Source: an uncultured Halomonas sp.
Lineage (GTDB): Bacteria > Pseudomonadota > Gammaproteobacteria > Pseudomonadales > Halomonadaceae
Direction of reading: 5' to 3'
Assembly (NCBI RefSeq): GCF_946887195.1
Contig: NZ_CAMPKE010000004.1
Location: 124,001-188,000, forward strand
Length of the DNA stretch: 64,000 bases
Numbering within the stretch: position 1 is the first letter of the stretch; each line of letters opens with the position of its first letter. Shown here one piece after another: positions 18,046-27,339 of the stretch. The notes below the pieces were generated by a model. It was given only the letters and a program-made list of their open reading frames with translations. It did no database searches and was not told the DNA's origin. Made by a program: the position numbers and the translations under genes.

Positions 18046-19077
18046 TTATCGAATGAAGCCACGCAGGAACGCGGCGAGATTGTTGCCCAGGCTCTCGGTG
18101 GGATAGCCACCCTCCTGAATCAATACGCAGGGCAGATCGAGCCGCGCCAGGCGCGCGCCGATACGCTCGAAATCGGCGGTTTCGAGCGCCAGGCCGGCCA
18201 ACGGGTCGTCCTTGTGCGCATCGAGCCCCAGCGCAACGACCACCGCTTGCGGATCGAACCCGGCCAGCGCCGTCAGCAAGCGCTCGAGTCCATCCATGAA
18301 GCGTAGGCCATCGCTGCCCAGCGCCAGCGGCACATTGACGTTGGCGCCCCGCCCCGCGCCGACGCCGATTTCGTCCGCGCCACCCCAGAAGAAGGGGTAG
18401 AAATCGGCGGGGTCGGCATGCACCGAGCCGGTCCAGACATCGCCTCTGACGTAAAAGATGTCCTGAGTGCCGTTGCCGTGATGCAGATCGACATCGACGA
18501 TCGCCACGCGCGCGAAGCGCTCGCGCAGCACGCTGGCGGCCAATGCCGAGTTGTTGAGAAAGCAGAACCCGCCGGCGCGCTCTGGCCCGGCATGATGCCC
18601 CGGTGGCCGGCACAGCGCGTAGGCCGAGCGCTCGCCGGTAATGACCGCCTCGGCGGCGGCCTCGGCGCTCGCCGCGCTGGCCAGAATGCCGGCAAAGCTA
18701 TCGGCGCCGATCGGGCACGCCATGTCGTGCAGGTGCCAACCCGCCTGACCGATGGGATGGTGTGGGTAGTGATGCCCACCGCCGGTGGGATGCACATTGG
18801 GCGCAACCAGCTCGGCGGCACCCGGCATCGCCTGCCAACGCGCATGGATGGTTTCGAGAAACGCCAGATAGCGTGGCGTATGAATGCGCGCCAGGCGTTC
18901 TCGCAGCATGGGGCTGTCGATGGATGCCGGCGCATCGAGATGCAAACCCATGGCGCTCAATGCCGCGGCAAGGCGCTCGGCACGTTCGGGGCGCTCCGGC
19001 GATGGCGCCGGCGCCCCGCGCAGCAGAAAGCTCGCCGGCGCATGGCGCGCCTGCCCAGGATGATAGAACAGCTTCAT
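18046..19077 (-). CDS. Histone-deacetylase family amidohydrolase (acetylpolyamine amidohydrolase-like)
   Basis: The 343-residue zinc enzyme shows the HDAC-fold motifs: RPPGHHAGPE with the catalytic histidine pair, GGFCFLNN, the metal ligands VDVDLHHGNGTQDIF, and LGLDAHKDDPL. Bacterial members next to polyamine transporters deacetylate acetylputrescine, acetylcadaverine or acetylspermidine. The start overlaps the end of the ATP-binding gene by four bases (ATGA), so translation is coupled to import. The cargo could also be an acetylated diamino acid. Confidence 0.88.
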   Translation of the reverse strand: MKLFYHPGQARHAPASFLLRGAPAPSPERPERAERLAAALSAMGLHLDAPASIDSPMLRERLARIHTPRYLAFLETIHARWQAMPGAAELVAPNVHPTGGGHHYPHHPIGQAGWHLHDMACPIGADSFAGILASAASAEAAAEAVITGERSAYALCRPPGHHAGPERAGGFCFLNNSALAASVLRERFARVAIVDVDLHHGNGTQDIFYVRGDVWTGSVHADPADFYPFFWGGADEIGVGAGRGANVNVPLALGSDGLRFMDGLERLLTALAGFDPQAVVVALGLDAHKDDPLAGLALETADFERIGARLARLDLPCVLIQEGGYPTESLGNNLAAFLRGFIR

Positions 19078-20180
19078 GGCGCTGCCCGCTCCAGCGCGGC
19101 ATCGCCGGGCGGCAGCAGGATCACGTCATCGGCCGGCATCCATACCCGCACCCGGGTGCCGACCTGCAGCGGCTGATGATGCACGCCATGGATCAGTTCG
19201 AGCGACTCGCCCCGCTCCTGGCGGAGGATGTAACGCGCCGACATGCCCAGATAGTCCACCGTCTCGATGCAAGCCTCCAGAGCATTGCCCGCCTCGCCAT
19301 CCACGCAAGAAACATCCAGTTGGAAGTGCTCGGCACGCACGATCACCGCCACACCATCGCCTTGTCGCCAGGTGCTCCGGGATGCGCTCAACCATAGGCG
19401 GCCACCGGCATCGACGCGCCATGCGCCCGGCTCGCCGCCGACCACCCGACCGCTCATGACATTGGCATTGCCGAGGAAGTTGGCGCAGAACCGCGAGGTC
19501 GGGCGGTTATAGACGACCTGCGGCGTATCGAGCTGCTCGACGAGCCCGTTACTCATCACCGCGATACGGTCCGACATGGCCAGCGCCTCGGACTGATCGT
19601 GAGTAATGAACAGCGTAGTGATACCGGTTTCGCGCTGGATGCGCTTCAACTCCAGGCGCATGTCCTCGCGCAGGTTGGCGTCCAGCGCCGAAAGCGGCTC
19701 GTCGAGCAGTAGCAGATCGGGATTGATGACGATCGCCCGCGCCAATGCCACGCGCTGCTGCTGACCACCGGACAGCGCCGCCGGGAAACGCTCCTCCATC
19801 GCCTCGAGCTGCACCAGGCGTAGCGCATCGCGCACCCGGGTACGAATCTCGTCCTTGCTGCATTTGCGATAACGCAGCCCGAAAGCCACGTTGTCGTAGA
19901 CGCTACGATGCGGAAACAGGGCATAGTTCTGGAACACGATACCCAGGTTGCGCTTGTGGATCGGCACGTCGTTGACCCGCCGCCCCTTGATCAGAATGTC
20001 GCCGGCGCTGGGGTTCTCGAGCCCGGCGATCATTCGCAGCGTGGTGGTCTTGCCGCAGCCCGACGGCCCCAGAAAGGACAGGAACTCGCCGGACTGCACG
20101 GCCATGTCCATGGCTTCGACCGCCACCACGTCACCGTAGCGCTTGTGAATGCCGCGCAACTCGACCGCCGCTTCACTCAT
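19074..20180 (-). CDS. potA: Polyamine-type ABC transporter, ATP-binding protein
   Basis: The 368-residue ATPase has Walker A GPSGCGKTT, signature LSGGQQQRVALARA, Walker B LLLLDEPLSALD, the D-loop and switch histidine (ITHDQ). A C-terminal TOBE-like regulatory domain (about 270-360) follows. This matches PotA-type importers. It lies three bases after the binding-protein gene and overlaps the deacetylase gene. The symbol is by family; the ligand could be a relative of putrescine or spermidine. Confidence 0.9.
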   Translation of the reverse strand: MSEAAVELRGIHKRYGDVVAVEAMDMAVQSGEFLSFLGPSGCGKTTTLRMIAGLENPSAGDILIKGRRVNDVPIHKRNLGIVFQNYALFPHRSVYDNVAFGLRYRKCSKDEIRTRVRDALRLVQLEAMEERFPAALSGGQQQRVALARAIVINPDLLLLDEPLSALDANLREDMRLELKRIQRETGITTLFITHDQSEALAMSDRIAVMSNGLVEQLDTPQVVYNRPTSRFCANFLGNANVMSGRVVGGEPGAWRVDAGGRLWLSASRSTWRQGDGVAVIVRAEHFQLDVSCVDGEAGNALEACIETVDYLGMSARYILRQERGESLELIHGVHHQPLQVGTRVRVWMPADDVILLPPGDAALERAAP

Positions 20181-20183
20181 CGC

Positions 20184-21329
20184 CTAGAACCCCCGCTCGA
20201 TACGGCTGAACATCTCGCTCCACTTCGGCTGGACGCCGTTCCAGTAGCGCGGGTCGGCGAAGGTACGCCCGGCCAGATCGCCATTCGGATCGAAGGCCGG
20301 CAACGACGTCACGCTCTCGGGCAGATCGACCTTGGTCGGGTCGAGCGACGGCGGGTAGCCCTGGGCCTCGGATACGGCGATGGCGACTTCGGGCTCGAGC
20401 ATGAAGTTGAGTAGCTCCTGCACCTCCTCCATCGGGCTGCCGCGCAGCACGAACATCGCCTCCTGCCAGGCGAAGGTATTGGGTGGATCGTAGTAGCCGA
20501 TCGGGAAGCCCTCTTTTTGCAACGTGGCGATCCGCCCCGACCAGCCTTGCGTGGCGACGATTTCACCGCTCGACAGCAGGCTCATCAGCTCGGCGCCGGA
20601 ACTCCAATACTTGCGCAGCAGCTTGCGGTGCTCGCGCAGCGCGTTCCACATGGCGTCGAGATCCTCGACGTTGTTGGGATCCTGATCGGTCATCAGCGCG
20701 CCATACCAGCACTGGGTGCGCCAGTCGCTGATGCCGCCGAGCCGGCCCTCGTAGGTCTTGTCGAGCAGGATCCCGGCGCCCTTCTCACGAATTTCGTCCT
20801 CGCTGATGACCTCGGTGTTATAGGCCAGCCCCGTGGTGCCGTAATCGTAGGGCACCGCCGAAAGCCCGCCGTCGGAGAGCTTGCGAAACGGCTCCATCAG
20901 GCCCGGCAGTACGAACTTCAGGTTGGGAATCTTCGCCTCGTCCAGCGTCACGTCGAGTTCGGCATCCACGTAGCGCACGTAATCGAACACGCCGCTGGAG
21001 TGGAAGACGTTGAAGGTGCCGGGCGCACTGGTGCGTACGCGTGTAAAGAACTCATCGACCCCGGCGAAGGTGCCATCGACGACCTTGACGCCGGTGGCCT
21101 GGGTGTACGGGTCAAAGGCATGCTCGCGCAGCGCTTCGGAGACGCTGCCGCCCCAGCCATCGAAACGCACCTGCTCGACGGCGGCCAAGGCACGCCCGGA
21201 GCGCAACGCCAGCGGGCCGGCCAGGCCGAGCGCCGCACCGCCGACACCCAGCAGTTGCATGAAGCGCCGGCGCGAAAGCCGCCCCCCGCGGTAATCGTCG
21301 AGCCACTGTTGATAGCGGTTATCGTTCAT
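20184..21329 (-). CDS. potD: Polyamine-type ABC transporter, substrate-binding protein (Tat signal)
   Basis: The 381-residue protein has a twin-arginine signal (SRRRFMQLLGVGG) instead of the plain Sec signal of E. coli PotD. A PotD/PotF-type fold follows, with conserved segments such as GGLSAVPYDYGTTGLAYN and an acidic/aromatic pocket region near W-Y-G-A-L-M-T-D. The ligand is not fixed by sequence. It sits between the permease genes and the ATPase gene in the order B-C-D-A. Confidence 0.87.
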   Translation of the reverse strand: MNDNRYQQWLDDYRGGRLSRRRFMQLLGVGGAALGLAGPLALRSGRALAAVEQVRFDGWGGSVSEALREHAFDPYTQATGVKVVDGTFAGVDEFFTRVRTSAPGTFNVFHSSGVFDYVRYVDAELDVTLDEAKIPNLKFVLPGLMEPFRKLSDGGLSAVPYDYGTTGLAYNTEVISEDEIREKGAGILLDKTYEGRLGGISDWRTQCWYGALMTDQDPNNVEDLDAMWNALREHRKLLRKYWSSGAELMSLLSSGEIVATQGWSGRIATLQKEGFPIGYYDPPNTFAWQEAMFVLRGSPMEEVQELLNFMLEPEVAIAVSEAQGYPPSLDPTKVDLPESVTSLPAFDPNGDLAGRTFADPRYWNGVQPKWSEMFSRIERGF

Positions 21330-21398
21330 CGCTCTTCCCCTGTTGTCGTTGTTGATGCCGCCTTGGTGATGCGGTGATGCGCTAGTGCGGGCCCACCC

Positions 21399-22190
21399 TC
21401 ATCGACCCCGCGCGAAGCGCCTCGCCAGCGCCCCGGCGATCAATGGCAGGCTGATGGTGATGACGATCATCAGGCTGCCGAGGGCGTTGATTTCCGGACT
21501 GATGGAATTTCGCAGCATGGCGAAAATCTGTGTCGGCACCGTCTCGGTGCCCGCCGATTTCCAGAACAGCGTCGCAGTGATGTCATCGAACGAGATGGTG
21601 AAGGCGAAGACCATGCCCGCCAGCACCGCCGGCATGATCAGCGGCAGCGTGACGCTGAAGAACGTCTGCACCGGATTGGCCCCCAGGCTGCGTGCGGCCT
21701 CCTCGTAATCGCGACGCAGGCCGGCCAAACGCGCCTGCACCACCAGCACCACGAAGGGCAGCGTGATCATCACGTGGCCGAGCAGCAGCAAGGCATAGGA
21801 GCGTGGTACCGACAGCCAGCGCAGAAATAGCAGCAACGCCACACCCAGCACCACCTCGGGAATCAGAATCGGCGACACCAGCAGCGTGCTGATCCACTGC
21901 TTGCCGCGAAAATGGAAACGCATCAGCGCCAGGCTGGCCAGCACACCGATGATCGACGAAATGATCGCGGTCTGGACGCCGAGCCACAGCGAAGTGGCGA
22001 ACGCCGAGCGAATCGCCTGGTTCTCGGCCAGTTCGCGGTACCAGCGCAAACTGACGCCTTCCATGGGAAAACCGCCGAATTGCTGCGGGTTGAACGACAG
22101 CACCACCACCGCGACGATCGGCAGGAACATGAAGAGATAAACGCCGACGGTCGATAGCCGAATCAGCTTCCAACCCACCCCATCGTTCAT
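21399..22190 (-). CDS. potC: Polyamine-type ABC transporter, permease
   Basis: The 263-residue membrane protein has six predicted helices and the cytoplasmic EAA loop E-E-A-A-R-S-L-G-A-x-P, which contacts the ATPase. It is of PotC type by size and order. It follows the other permease after a 24-base gap. Confidence 0.88.
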   Translation of the reverse strand: MNDGVGWKLIRLSTVGVYLFMFLPIVAVVVLSFNPQQFGGFPMEGVSLRWYRELAENQAIRSAFATSLWLGVQTAIISSIIGVLASLALMRFHFRGKQWISTLLVSPILIPEVVLGVALLLFLRWLSVPRSYALLLLGHVMITLPFVVLVVQARLAGLRRDYEEAARSLGANPVQTFFSVTLPLIMPAVLAGMVFAFTISFDDITATLFWKSAGTETVPTQIFAMLRNSISPEINALGSLMIVITISLPLIAGALARRFARGR

Positions 22191-22214
22191 TGTTTTTCTC
22201 CTTCAACCGTCGAT

Positions 22215-23087
22215 TCAGCCAGCGAGGGATTTATAGATCTGCCCGAGGCCGAGAAAGCGGTTGTAAAGCATCACGATGCCGCCCAGCAGCGCCAGTAGCA
22301 GCATCGACATGGCCGCGCCCATCGGCCAGTCGAGCTGAATGATGATGGTGTCGTAAATCAGCGTGGCGAACATCGCGTTCTGCGGGCCGCCGAGAATCAT
22401 CGGCGTCACGTAGGTGCCCGCCCCGAGCACGAAACACAGAAGCGAGCCCGCCGCCAGCCCAGGCATCGACAGCGGCAGTGTGACTTCGAGAAAGACCCGA
22501 AAAGGCGGCGCGCCGAGCGATGCCGCCGAGGCCTCGATGTTGCGGTCGAGTCCTTCCAGCACCACGTAGATGTTCAGGATCATGAATGGCAGCAAGTAGT
22601 GGATCAGACCCAGCACCACGGTGACTTCGTTGTAGAGCATCTGCAGCGGCATATCGATCGCGCCGAGTGCTTCCAGCAGCGTGTTGATCAACCCATTGGC
22701 GCCGAGAATGTTGATCCACGATAGCGTGCGGATGATGTAGCTGATCCAGAAAGGCAGCAGGAGCAGCAGTACCAGAAAGGACTTGTTGCGCACCCGGCAA
22801 CGCGCCAGGAAATAGGCCACCGGATAGCCCATCAACGCACAGCCCAGCGTCGCCTCCAGGGCGATGCGCAGGGTCTGCCAGAGAATCGCCCAGTAGAACG
22901 GGTCGGCGAGCATCGAGGACCAGTTGCTCAGTGTCCATTCGCGGGTGGCAAGCCCGGTCGCGCTACTCAGCCACAGCGAATACACCGCGACGAATGCGGT
23001 GGGGATGATCAGCAGGAACGTGAGCGCCGTTAACGCGGGGCTCAATAACAGCCAGGGTTTGGCGCCGCCTCGGGGCGTGGCTTGCAT
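22215..23087 (-). CDS. potB: Polyamine-type ABC transporter, permease
   Basis: The 290-residue membrane protein has six predicted helices and the EAA-like loop E-A-S-A-A-S-L-G-A-P-P. It is the first gene of the potB-potC-potD-potA-deacetylase-reductase-dehydrogenase operon. The AraC-type regulator lies 130 bases upstream on the same strand. Confidence 0.88.
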   Translation of the reverse strand: MQATPRGGAKPWLLLSPALTALTFLLIIPTAFVAVYSLWLSSATGLATREWTLSNWSSMLADPFYWAILWQTLRIALEATLGCALMGYPVAYFLARCRVRNKSFLVLLLLLPFWISYIIRTLSWINILGANGLINTLLEALGAIDMPLQMLYNEVTVVLGLIHYLLPFMILNIYVVLEGLDRNIEASAASLGAPPFRVFLEVTLPLSMPGLAAGSLLCFVLGAGTYVTPMILGGPQNAMFATLIYDTIIIQLDWPMGAAMSMLLLALLGGIVMLYNRFLGLGQIYKSLAG

Positions 23088-23217
23088 GGGCAGTCCTGGT
23101 TTAGCGACCGGATCAATGAGTGACTGCTTTCAGACTAGGTGGGTAGCGAGCGTTCGACTTGGCCGGGCCTACGGTGTTTTTGCCCTAGAATCAGGAAAAC
23201 CGCTTGATGGCCCGAAA

Positions 23218-24009
23218 TCAAACGGCTCCCCGGCGATGTGTCGATGGCGTAATGGCGTAGGCACGCCGGTAGGCGCGCGAGAAACTGCCCTGATCGCTGA
23301 AGCCGATATGCGCGGCGATATGGCCCAGCGGTTGCGAGGTGTTTTCGATCAGGAATCGGGCATGGGCGAGACGGCGCTCCAGAACGTAGGCCTGCGGCGT
23401 GACGCCCAGTACCTGCCGGAAACAGGCGTGGAAATGGCCAGGACTCAAGGCGCACAGCGCTGCCAGATCGTCGATGCGAATCGGCTCGCCCAGGTGGGCA
23501 TCGATATAGCGGTCGAGACGCTCGCGATCGATACGTTCGCGATGACGCCCGCGAGCATCGTCGATGACCCGCGACATCGGCAAGCGCAAATCCTCGTCGT
23601 GAAGACTGAGATAGATGGCGCGCAGAATCAGCGTGGCGATCTCGCCATGCAATGTAGGATGGCATTCGACCTGGGGTAGCAGCCCCTGTGTCAATTGGTG
23701 GAGTTCGGAGGGAACCGCGAAGAAGCTCGGCCGTTCGAATAGCCGGCTCACCTCGTCGGCACAACTCATCAGTGCCAGGTTGATCAGCGGCACATCGAGC
23801 ACCAGCGTTCGATTGCGCCCATCGCCGGTGTAATCGTGATGGTACGTCGAAGGGATCAGGCAACCGCGCTCGCGCGTGATGCGCTCGCCGCGCCCTTCGA
23901 TGCTCAACTCGGTGACGCCGGATGTCGCCAGAATCAACTGATGATAGGAGTGCTCGTGGGCGACAGGGTGCCGGGTGAGCGTGCAGGCACGCAGATTGAA
24001 GAACGACAT
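23218..24009 (-). CDS. AraC-family regulator of the transporter operon
   Basis: The 263-residue protein has an N-terminal cupin-like sensing domain (HEHSYHQLILATSG near residues 18-31) and a C-terminal AraC double helix-turn-helix (about 165-258). The latter carries IDDLAALCALSPGHFHACFRQ and the signature IAAHIGFSDQGSFSRAYR. Orientation and position directly upstream of potB suggest it controls that operon, sensing the imported compound or a product. This is inferred from context. Confidence 0.85.
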   Translation of the reverse strand: MSFFNLRACTLTRHPVAHEHSYHQLILATSGVTELSIEGRGERITRERGCLIPSTYHHDYTGDGRNRTLVLDVPLINLALMSCADEVSRLFERPSFFAVPSELHQLTQGLLPQVECHPTLHGEIATLILRAIYLSLHDEDLRLPMSRVIDDARGRHRERIDRERLDRYIDAHLGEPIRIDDLAALCALSPGHFHACFRQVLGVTPQAYVLERRLAHARFLIENTSQPLGHIAAHIGFSDQGSFSRAYRRAYAITPSTHRRGAV

Positions 24010-24080
24010 GGCATTATTGTTATCCGCTCGGGTCGACCAGACCAGAATACCTCAACCATACGCTCTTGTGGGTGATAGGC

Positions 24081-24117
24081 AAAAGCCTGCGCGCCGGACT
24101 GGCATGCAGGCCTTTTT
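24081..24117. terminator. Bidirectional terminator between regulator and small lipoprotein
   Basis: GCCTGC (24085-24090) and GCAGGC (24106-24111) form a stem flanked by AAAA on the left and TTTTT on the right. On the minus strand it follows the small lipoprotein gene by 11 bases and separates it from the AraC gene. Confidence 0.75.
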
Positions 24118-24127
24118 CATGCCTCGC

Positions 24128-24307
24128 TCAGCAGCGTCCTTTCTTGGCCTGGCCGGGCGGGCAGAAATCGCCGTGCCCGTGCCGATGATCGCCGTCGCCA
24201 ATTTCGATGATCGGCTCCGGATCGATACGCGCCGGCGTGTAGCTACAGCCCGCCATGAATAACGCCACCATCAAAAGCAGACAACGTGGCAGTAGTGAGT
24301 TGGACAT
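24128..24307 (-). CDS. Small lipoprotein, 59 residues
   Basis: This short gene begins at ATG 24307 behind a good GAAGGAG site and reads MSNSLLPRCLLLMV..., a signal peptide ending in the lipobox MAGC at residues 18-21. The mature part has a His/Asp-rich stretch (GDGDHRHGHGDF) and ends with CPPGQAKKGRC. It is therefore predicted to be anchored in the outer or inner membrane with a possible metal-binding patch. A terminator follows. No function can be named. Start site, lipobox and terminator make it a real gene. Confidence 0.75.
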   Translation of the reverse strand: MSNSLLPRCLLLMVALFMAGCSYTPARIDPEPIIEIGDGDHRHGHGDFCPPGQAKKGRC

Positions 24308-24430
24308 AGAAGACTCCTTCTTCCTATATGAGATAACTCAGCCAGCTTAAAGAAAAACGAGACGTTACGTAAGTTGCATGACCCGAGCGATAATCGGCCT
24401 TGACAAGTGACGCCACAATCGGCAATTTTA

Positions 24431-24453
24431 GTATACAACAATAGTACACAAAA
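24431..24453 (+). promoter_or_regulatory. Direct repeats upstream of the purine genes
   Basis: TAGTATACAA (24431-24440) and TAGTACACAA (24444-24453) are direct repeats 13 bases apart. They lie about 115 bases before the 8-oxoguanine deaminase start and just after a TTGACA at 24402-24407. They may be a regulator's binding site; which regulator is unknown. Confidence 0.4.
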
Positions 24454-24566
24454 CCATCTCCAGCAGGATGAACAGGTACCTGAACCGCGTAGACCTGATG
24501 GTCGCGCGGGTAACCCTTCTTTTATCAGTGAAGGGATGGTCGTTCACACCGCTGAGGAGAAACGAC

Positions 24567-25922
24567 ATGACCGAGACGAGCCATACGCTATGGATTCGCG
24601 ACCCACTGGCCTGCGCCGACGATCAGGCTAAGGGAGGCGTGGTGATCGCCGGGTCGCGCATCGTCGAGAAAATTCCCGCCGGCGGCCAGCCCAGCCAGCC
24701 GGTGAGCGAAACCTTCGATGCCTCCAGGCATGTACTGCTGCCCGGGCTGGTCAATACCCATCATCATTTCTACCAGACCTTGACGCGTGCCTACTCGCCC
24801 GCGCTCAACAAGGAACTGTTTCCCTGGCTGACCACGCTGTACGACGTTTGGGCGAACCTCGATGAAGCGCAACTGGCGCTGGCCAGCGAACTGGCGATGG
24901 TCGAATTGCTGATGTCGGGCTGCACCACCGTGGCCGATCACCACTATGTGTTTTCCGGTGCATTGCGCCATGCCATCGATTGCCAGGTCGAGACCGCCCA
25001 GCGGCTCGGCGTTCGCGCCGCGCTGACGCGAGGCTCGATGAGCGTGGGCCGCGACGAGGGCGGCTTGCCGCCGCAATCGGTGGTGCAGGACGAACGGACC
25101 ATCGTCGACGACAGCCAGCGACTGATCGAGCGCTACCATCAGCGCGAGGACGGCGCCATGACCACCATCGCACTCGCCCCCTGCTCGCCGTTTTCGGTCA
25201 GCCGCGAACTGATGCGAGAGAGTGCGCGGCTCGCCGAGGTCCACGATGTCCGCCTGCATACCCACCTGGCCGAGACCGAGGACGAGACCGCCTACTGCCA
25301 GAGGCTGTTCGGCATGCGCCCGCTGGATTACCTCGAAGAGAGCGGCTGGCTCGGCGATCGCACCTGGCTGGCGCATGGCATCCACTTCAACGATGACGAG
25401 ATCGCCCGCCTCGGCCGCGCCGGTACCGGCATTGCCCACTGCCCGTCGTCGAACATGGTGCTCGGCTCGGGGCTGTGCCGCACGCTGGAACTCGAAGCCG
25501 CCGGTTCCCCGGTCGGCCTCGCCGTCGATGGCTCGGCCTCCAACGATCATTCCAATCTCGCCGAAGAGATGCGCCAGGCGCTGCTACTCGGTCGCCTGCG
25601 CTATTCGCCCCACGAGGTGACTCACCAGGCGGTCATTCGCTGGGCCACGCGTGGCTCCGCACGCTGCCTGGGGCGCAACGACATCGGCGGGCTGGAACCC
25701 GGCCAGCAGGCGGATATCGCGCTGTTCAAGCTCGACGAGCCGCGTTTCTCGGGTGCCGAGAATCCGTTGGCCGCGCTGCTGCTGTGCGGCGCTCACCGCG
25801 CCGATCGAGTCATGGTCGCCGGGCGCTGGCGAGTCACCGACGGCCAGCCGTGCGACATCGATCTGCCATCGCTGATGGCGCGCCACGACGATGCGGCCAA
25901 GCGATTGCGAAACATGCTGTAA
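24567..25922 (+). CDS. 8-oxoguanine deaminase
   Basis: This amidohydrolase deaminates 8-oxoguanine to urate-related oxopurine. The 451-residue protein shows metal motifs NTHHHFYQT, HTHLAETEDE, HGIHF and DGSASNDHSN, the last being typical of the 8-oxoguanine deaminase branch over chlorohydrolase and guanine deaminase relatives. GAGGAG before the ATG at 24567 decides the start over longer frames. A nucleobase permease follows 52 bases later, which supports purine salvage or catabolism. Confidence 0.88.
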   Translation: MTETSHTLWIRDPLACADDQAKGGVVIAGSRIVEKIPAGGQPSQPVSETFDASRHVLLPGLVNTHHHFYQTLTRAYSPALNKELFPWLTTLYDVWANLDEAQLALASELAMVELLMSGCTTVADHHYVFSGALRHAIDCQVETAQRLGVRAALTRGSMSVGRDEGGLPPQSVVQDERTIVDDSQRLIERYHQREDGAMTTIALAPCSPFSVSRELMRESARLAEVHDVRLHTHLAETEDETAYCQRLFGMRPLDYLEESGWLGDRTWLAHGIHFNDDEIARLGRAGTGIAHCPSSNMVLGSGLCRTLELEAAGSPVGLAVDGSASNDHSNLAEEMRQALLLGRLRYSPHEVTHQAVIRWATRGSARCLGRNDIGGLEPGQQADIALFKLDEPRFSGAENPLAALLLCGAHRADRVMVAGRWRVTDGQPCDIDLPSLMARHDDAAKRLRNML

Positions 25923-25974
25923 ACATAACGATAACCCGCGGTATTTCGACAACAACAACCAGGAGAGAGCCTCG

Positions 25975-27321
25975 ATGCCGAGCACTTCCGAACAGCTGCA
26001 CAGCGGCCCAGCGCGAGTCCGCAGCACCCACGACGTCAATGCCATGCCGCCCTTGGGGCGGGCGATACCACTGGGCATTCAGCACGTACTGGCGATGTTC
26101 GTCAGCAACGTCACGGTCCCCATCATCATCGCCGGTGCCGCCGGCCTCTCGGCGGAACAGACCACACTGATGATCCAGGCGGCGATGTTCGTCGCCGGGG
26201 TCGCCACCCTTGTGCAATCGCTGGGTCTCGGGCCGATCGGCGCGCGCCTGCCGATCGTGATGGGCACCAGCTTCGGTTTCGTGCCGGTGCTGATTCCCAT
26301 CGCCGTGGGCATGGGCGTTCCCACCGCGCTGGGGGCCGCGCTCTGCGGCGGCGTGGCGATGGCGCTGGTGGGGCTATTTCTACCCTACGTGCGCTTTCTG
26401 TTCCCGCCGGTGGTCACCGGCACCTTCGTGATCATGATCGGCACCCTACTCATGCCGGTGGGCTTCGCCTATATCGGCGGCGGCTTCGGCGCGGCGGACT
26501 TCGGCTCGCTGCATCATCTGCTGCTGGCCGGCCTGGTACTCGTGGTCACCGTAGGCCTACACCAGTTCGGGCGCGGCATCTGGTCGGAGATGTCGCCACT
26601 GGCGGGGCTAGTGGCTGGTTTCATCGCCGCCATGGCCTTTGGCTACGTGGATTTCTCCACCGTCGCCAGTGCCGATTGGTTCTCGCTGCCGGTGCCTTTC
26701 GCCATCGGTCTGGAGTTCCATCTGGCCGCCATCCTGCCGGTGGTGCTGCTCGCCGTGGTGACCTGTGCCGAATCGATCGGCGACATCGTCGGCACCACCG
26801 TCGGCGGCGCCAATCGCGAGCCCACCGAAAAGGAACTTTCCGGCGGCGTGATGGCCGATGGCCTGTCCAGCGTGTTCGCGGCGATTTTCAATGCCTACCC
26901 ACAGATCAGCTTCAGCCAGAACGTCGGTATCGTCGCCCTGACCGGCGTGGTCAGCCGCTACGTGGTCGCCATTGGCGGTATATTCCTGGTCATCGCGGGG
27001 CTGCTGCCGAAGCTCGGCGCGGTGGTTTCGGGCATTCCCAATGCCGTACTCGGCGGCGCGGTACTGATCATGTTCGGCATGATCGCCAGCGCCGGCATCA
27101 AGATGCTCAGCGGCATCGAATTCAACAAGCGCAACATGCTGATCGTTGCCTTGTCGCTGGCGACCGCTATCGGCCTGCCGGCCCAGGAAGGCCTCTATTC
27201 CGTCTACTCGGAAAACGTCCAGGCGATCATCGAGTCGGGCCTGATTCCGGGTGCGATCATCGCGATCGTTCTCAACCTGATCCTGCCCCGGAACGAGGAG
27301 CCGATGCGCAGCGACGTTTGA
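25975..27321 (+). CDS. NCS2 nucleobase:cation symporter (xanthine/uracil permease family)
   Basis: The 448-residue protein has about 12-14 hydrophobic helices and the NCS2 signature FSQNVGIVALTGVVSR (QNxGxxxxTG). An AGGAGAG site precedes the ATG at 25975. Together with the upstream 8-oxoguanine deaminase it forms an uptake-and-deamination pair. A purine rather than uracil is the likely cargo, by context. Confidence 0.88.
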   Translation: MPSTSEQLHSGPARVRSTHDVNAMPPLGRAIPLGIQHVLAMFVSNVTVPIIIAGAAGLSAEQTTLMIQAAMFVAGVATLVQSLGLGPIGARLPIVMGTSFGFVPVLIPIAVGMGVPTALGAALCGGVAMALVGLFLPYVRFLFPPVVTGTFVIMIGTLLMPVGFAYIGGGFGAADFGSLHHLLLAGLVLVVTVGLHQFGRGIWSEMSPLAGLVAGFIAAMAFGYVDFSTVASADWFSLPVPFAIGLEFHLAAILPVVLLAVVTCAESIGDIVGTTVGGANREPTEKELSGGVMADGLSSVFAAIFNAYPQISFSQNVGIVALTGVVSRYVVAIGGIFLVIAGLLPKLGAVVSGIPNAVLGGAVLIMFGMIASAGIKMLSGIEFNKRNMLIVALSLATAIGLPAQEGLYSVYSENVQAIIESGLIPGAIIAIVLNLILPRNEEPMRSDV

Positions 27322-27339
27322 ATCGCGGCTCTCGATGAC

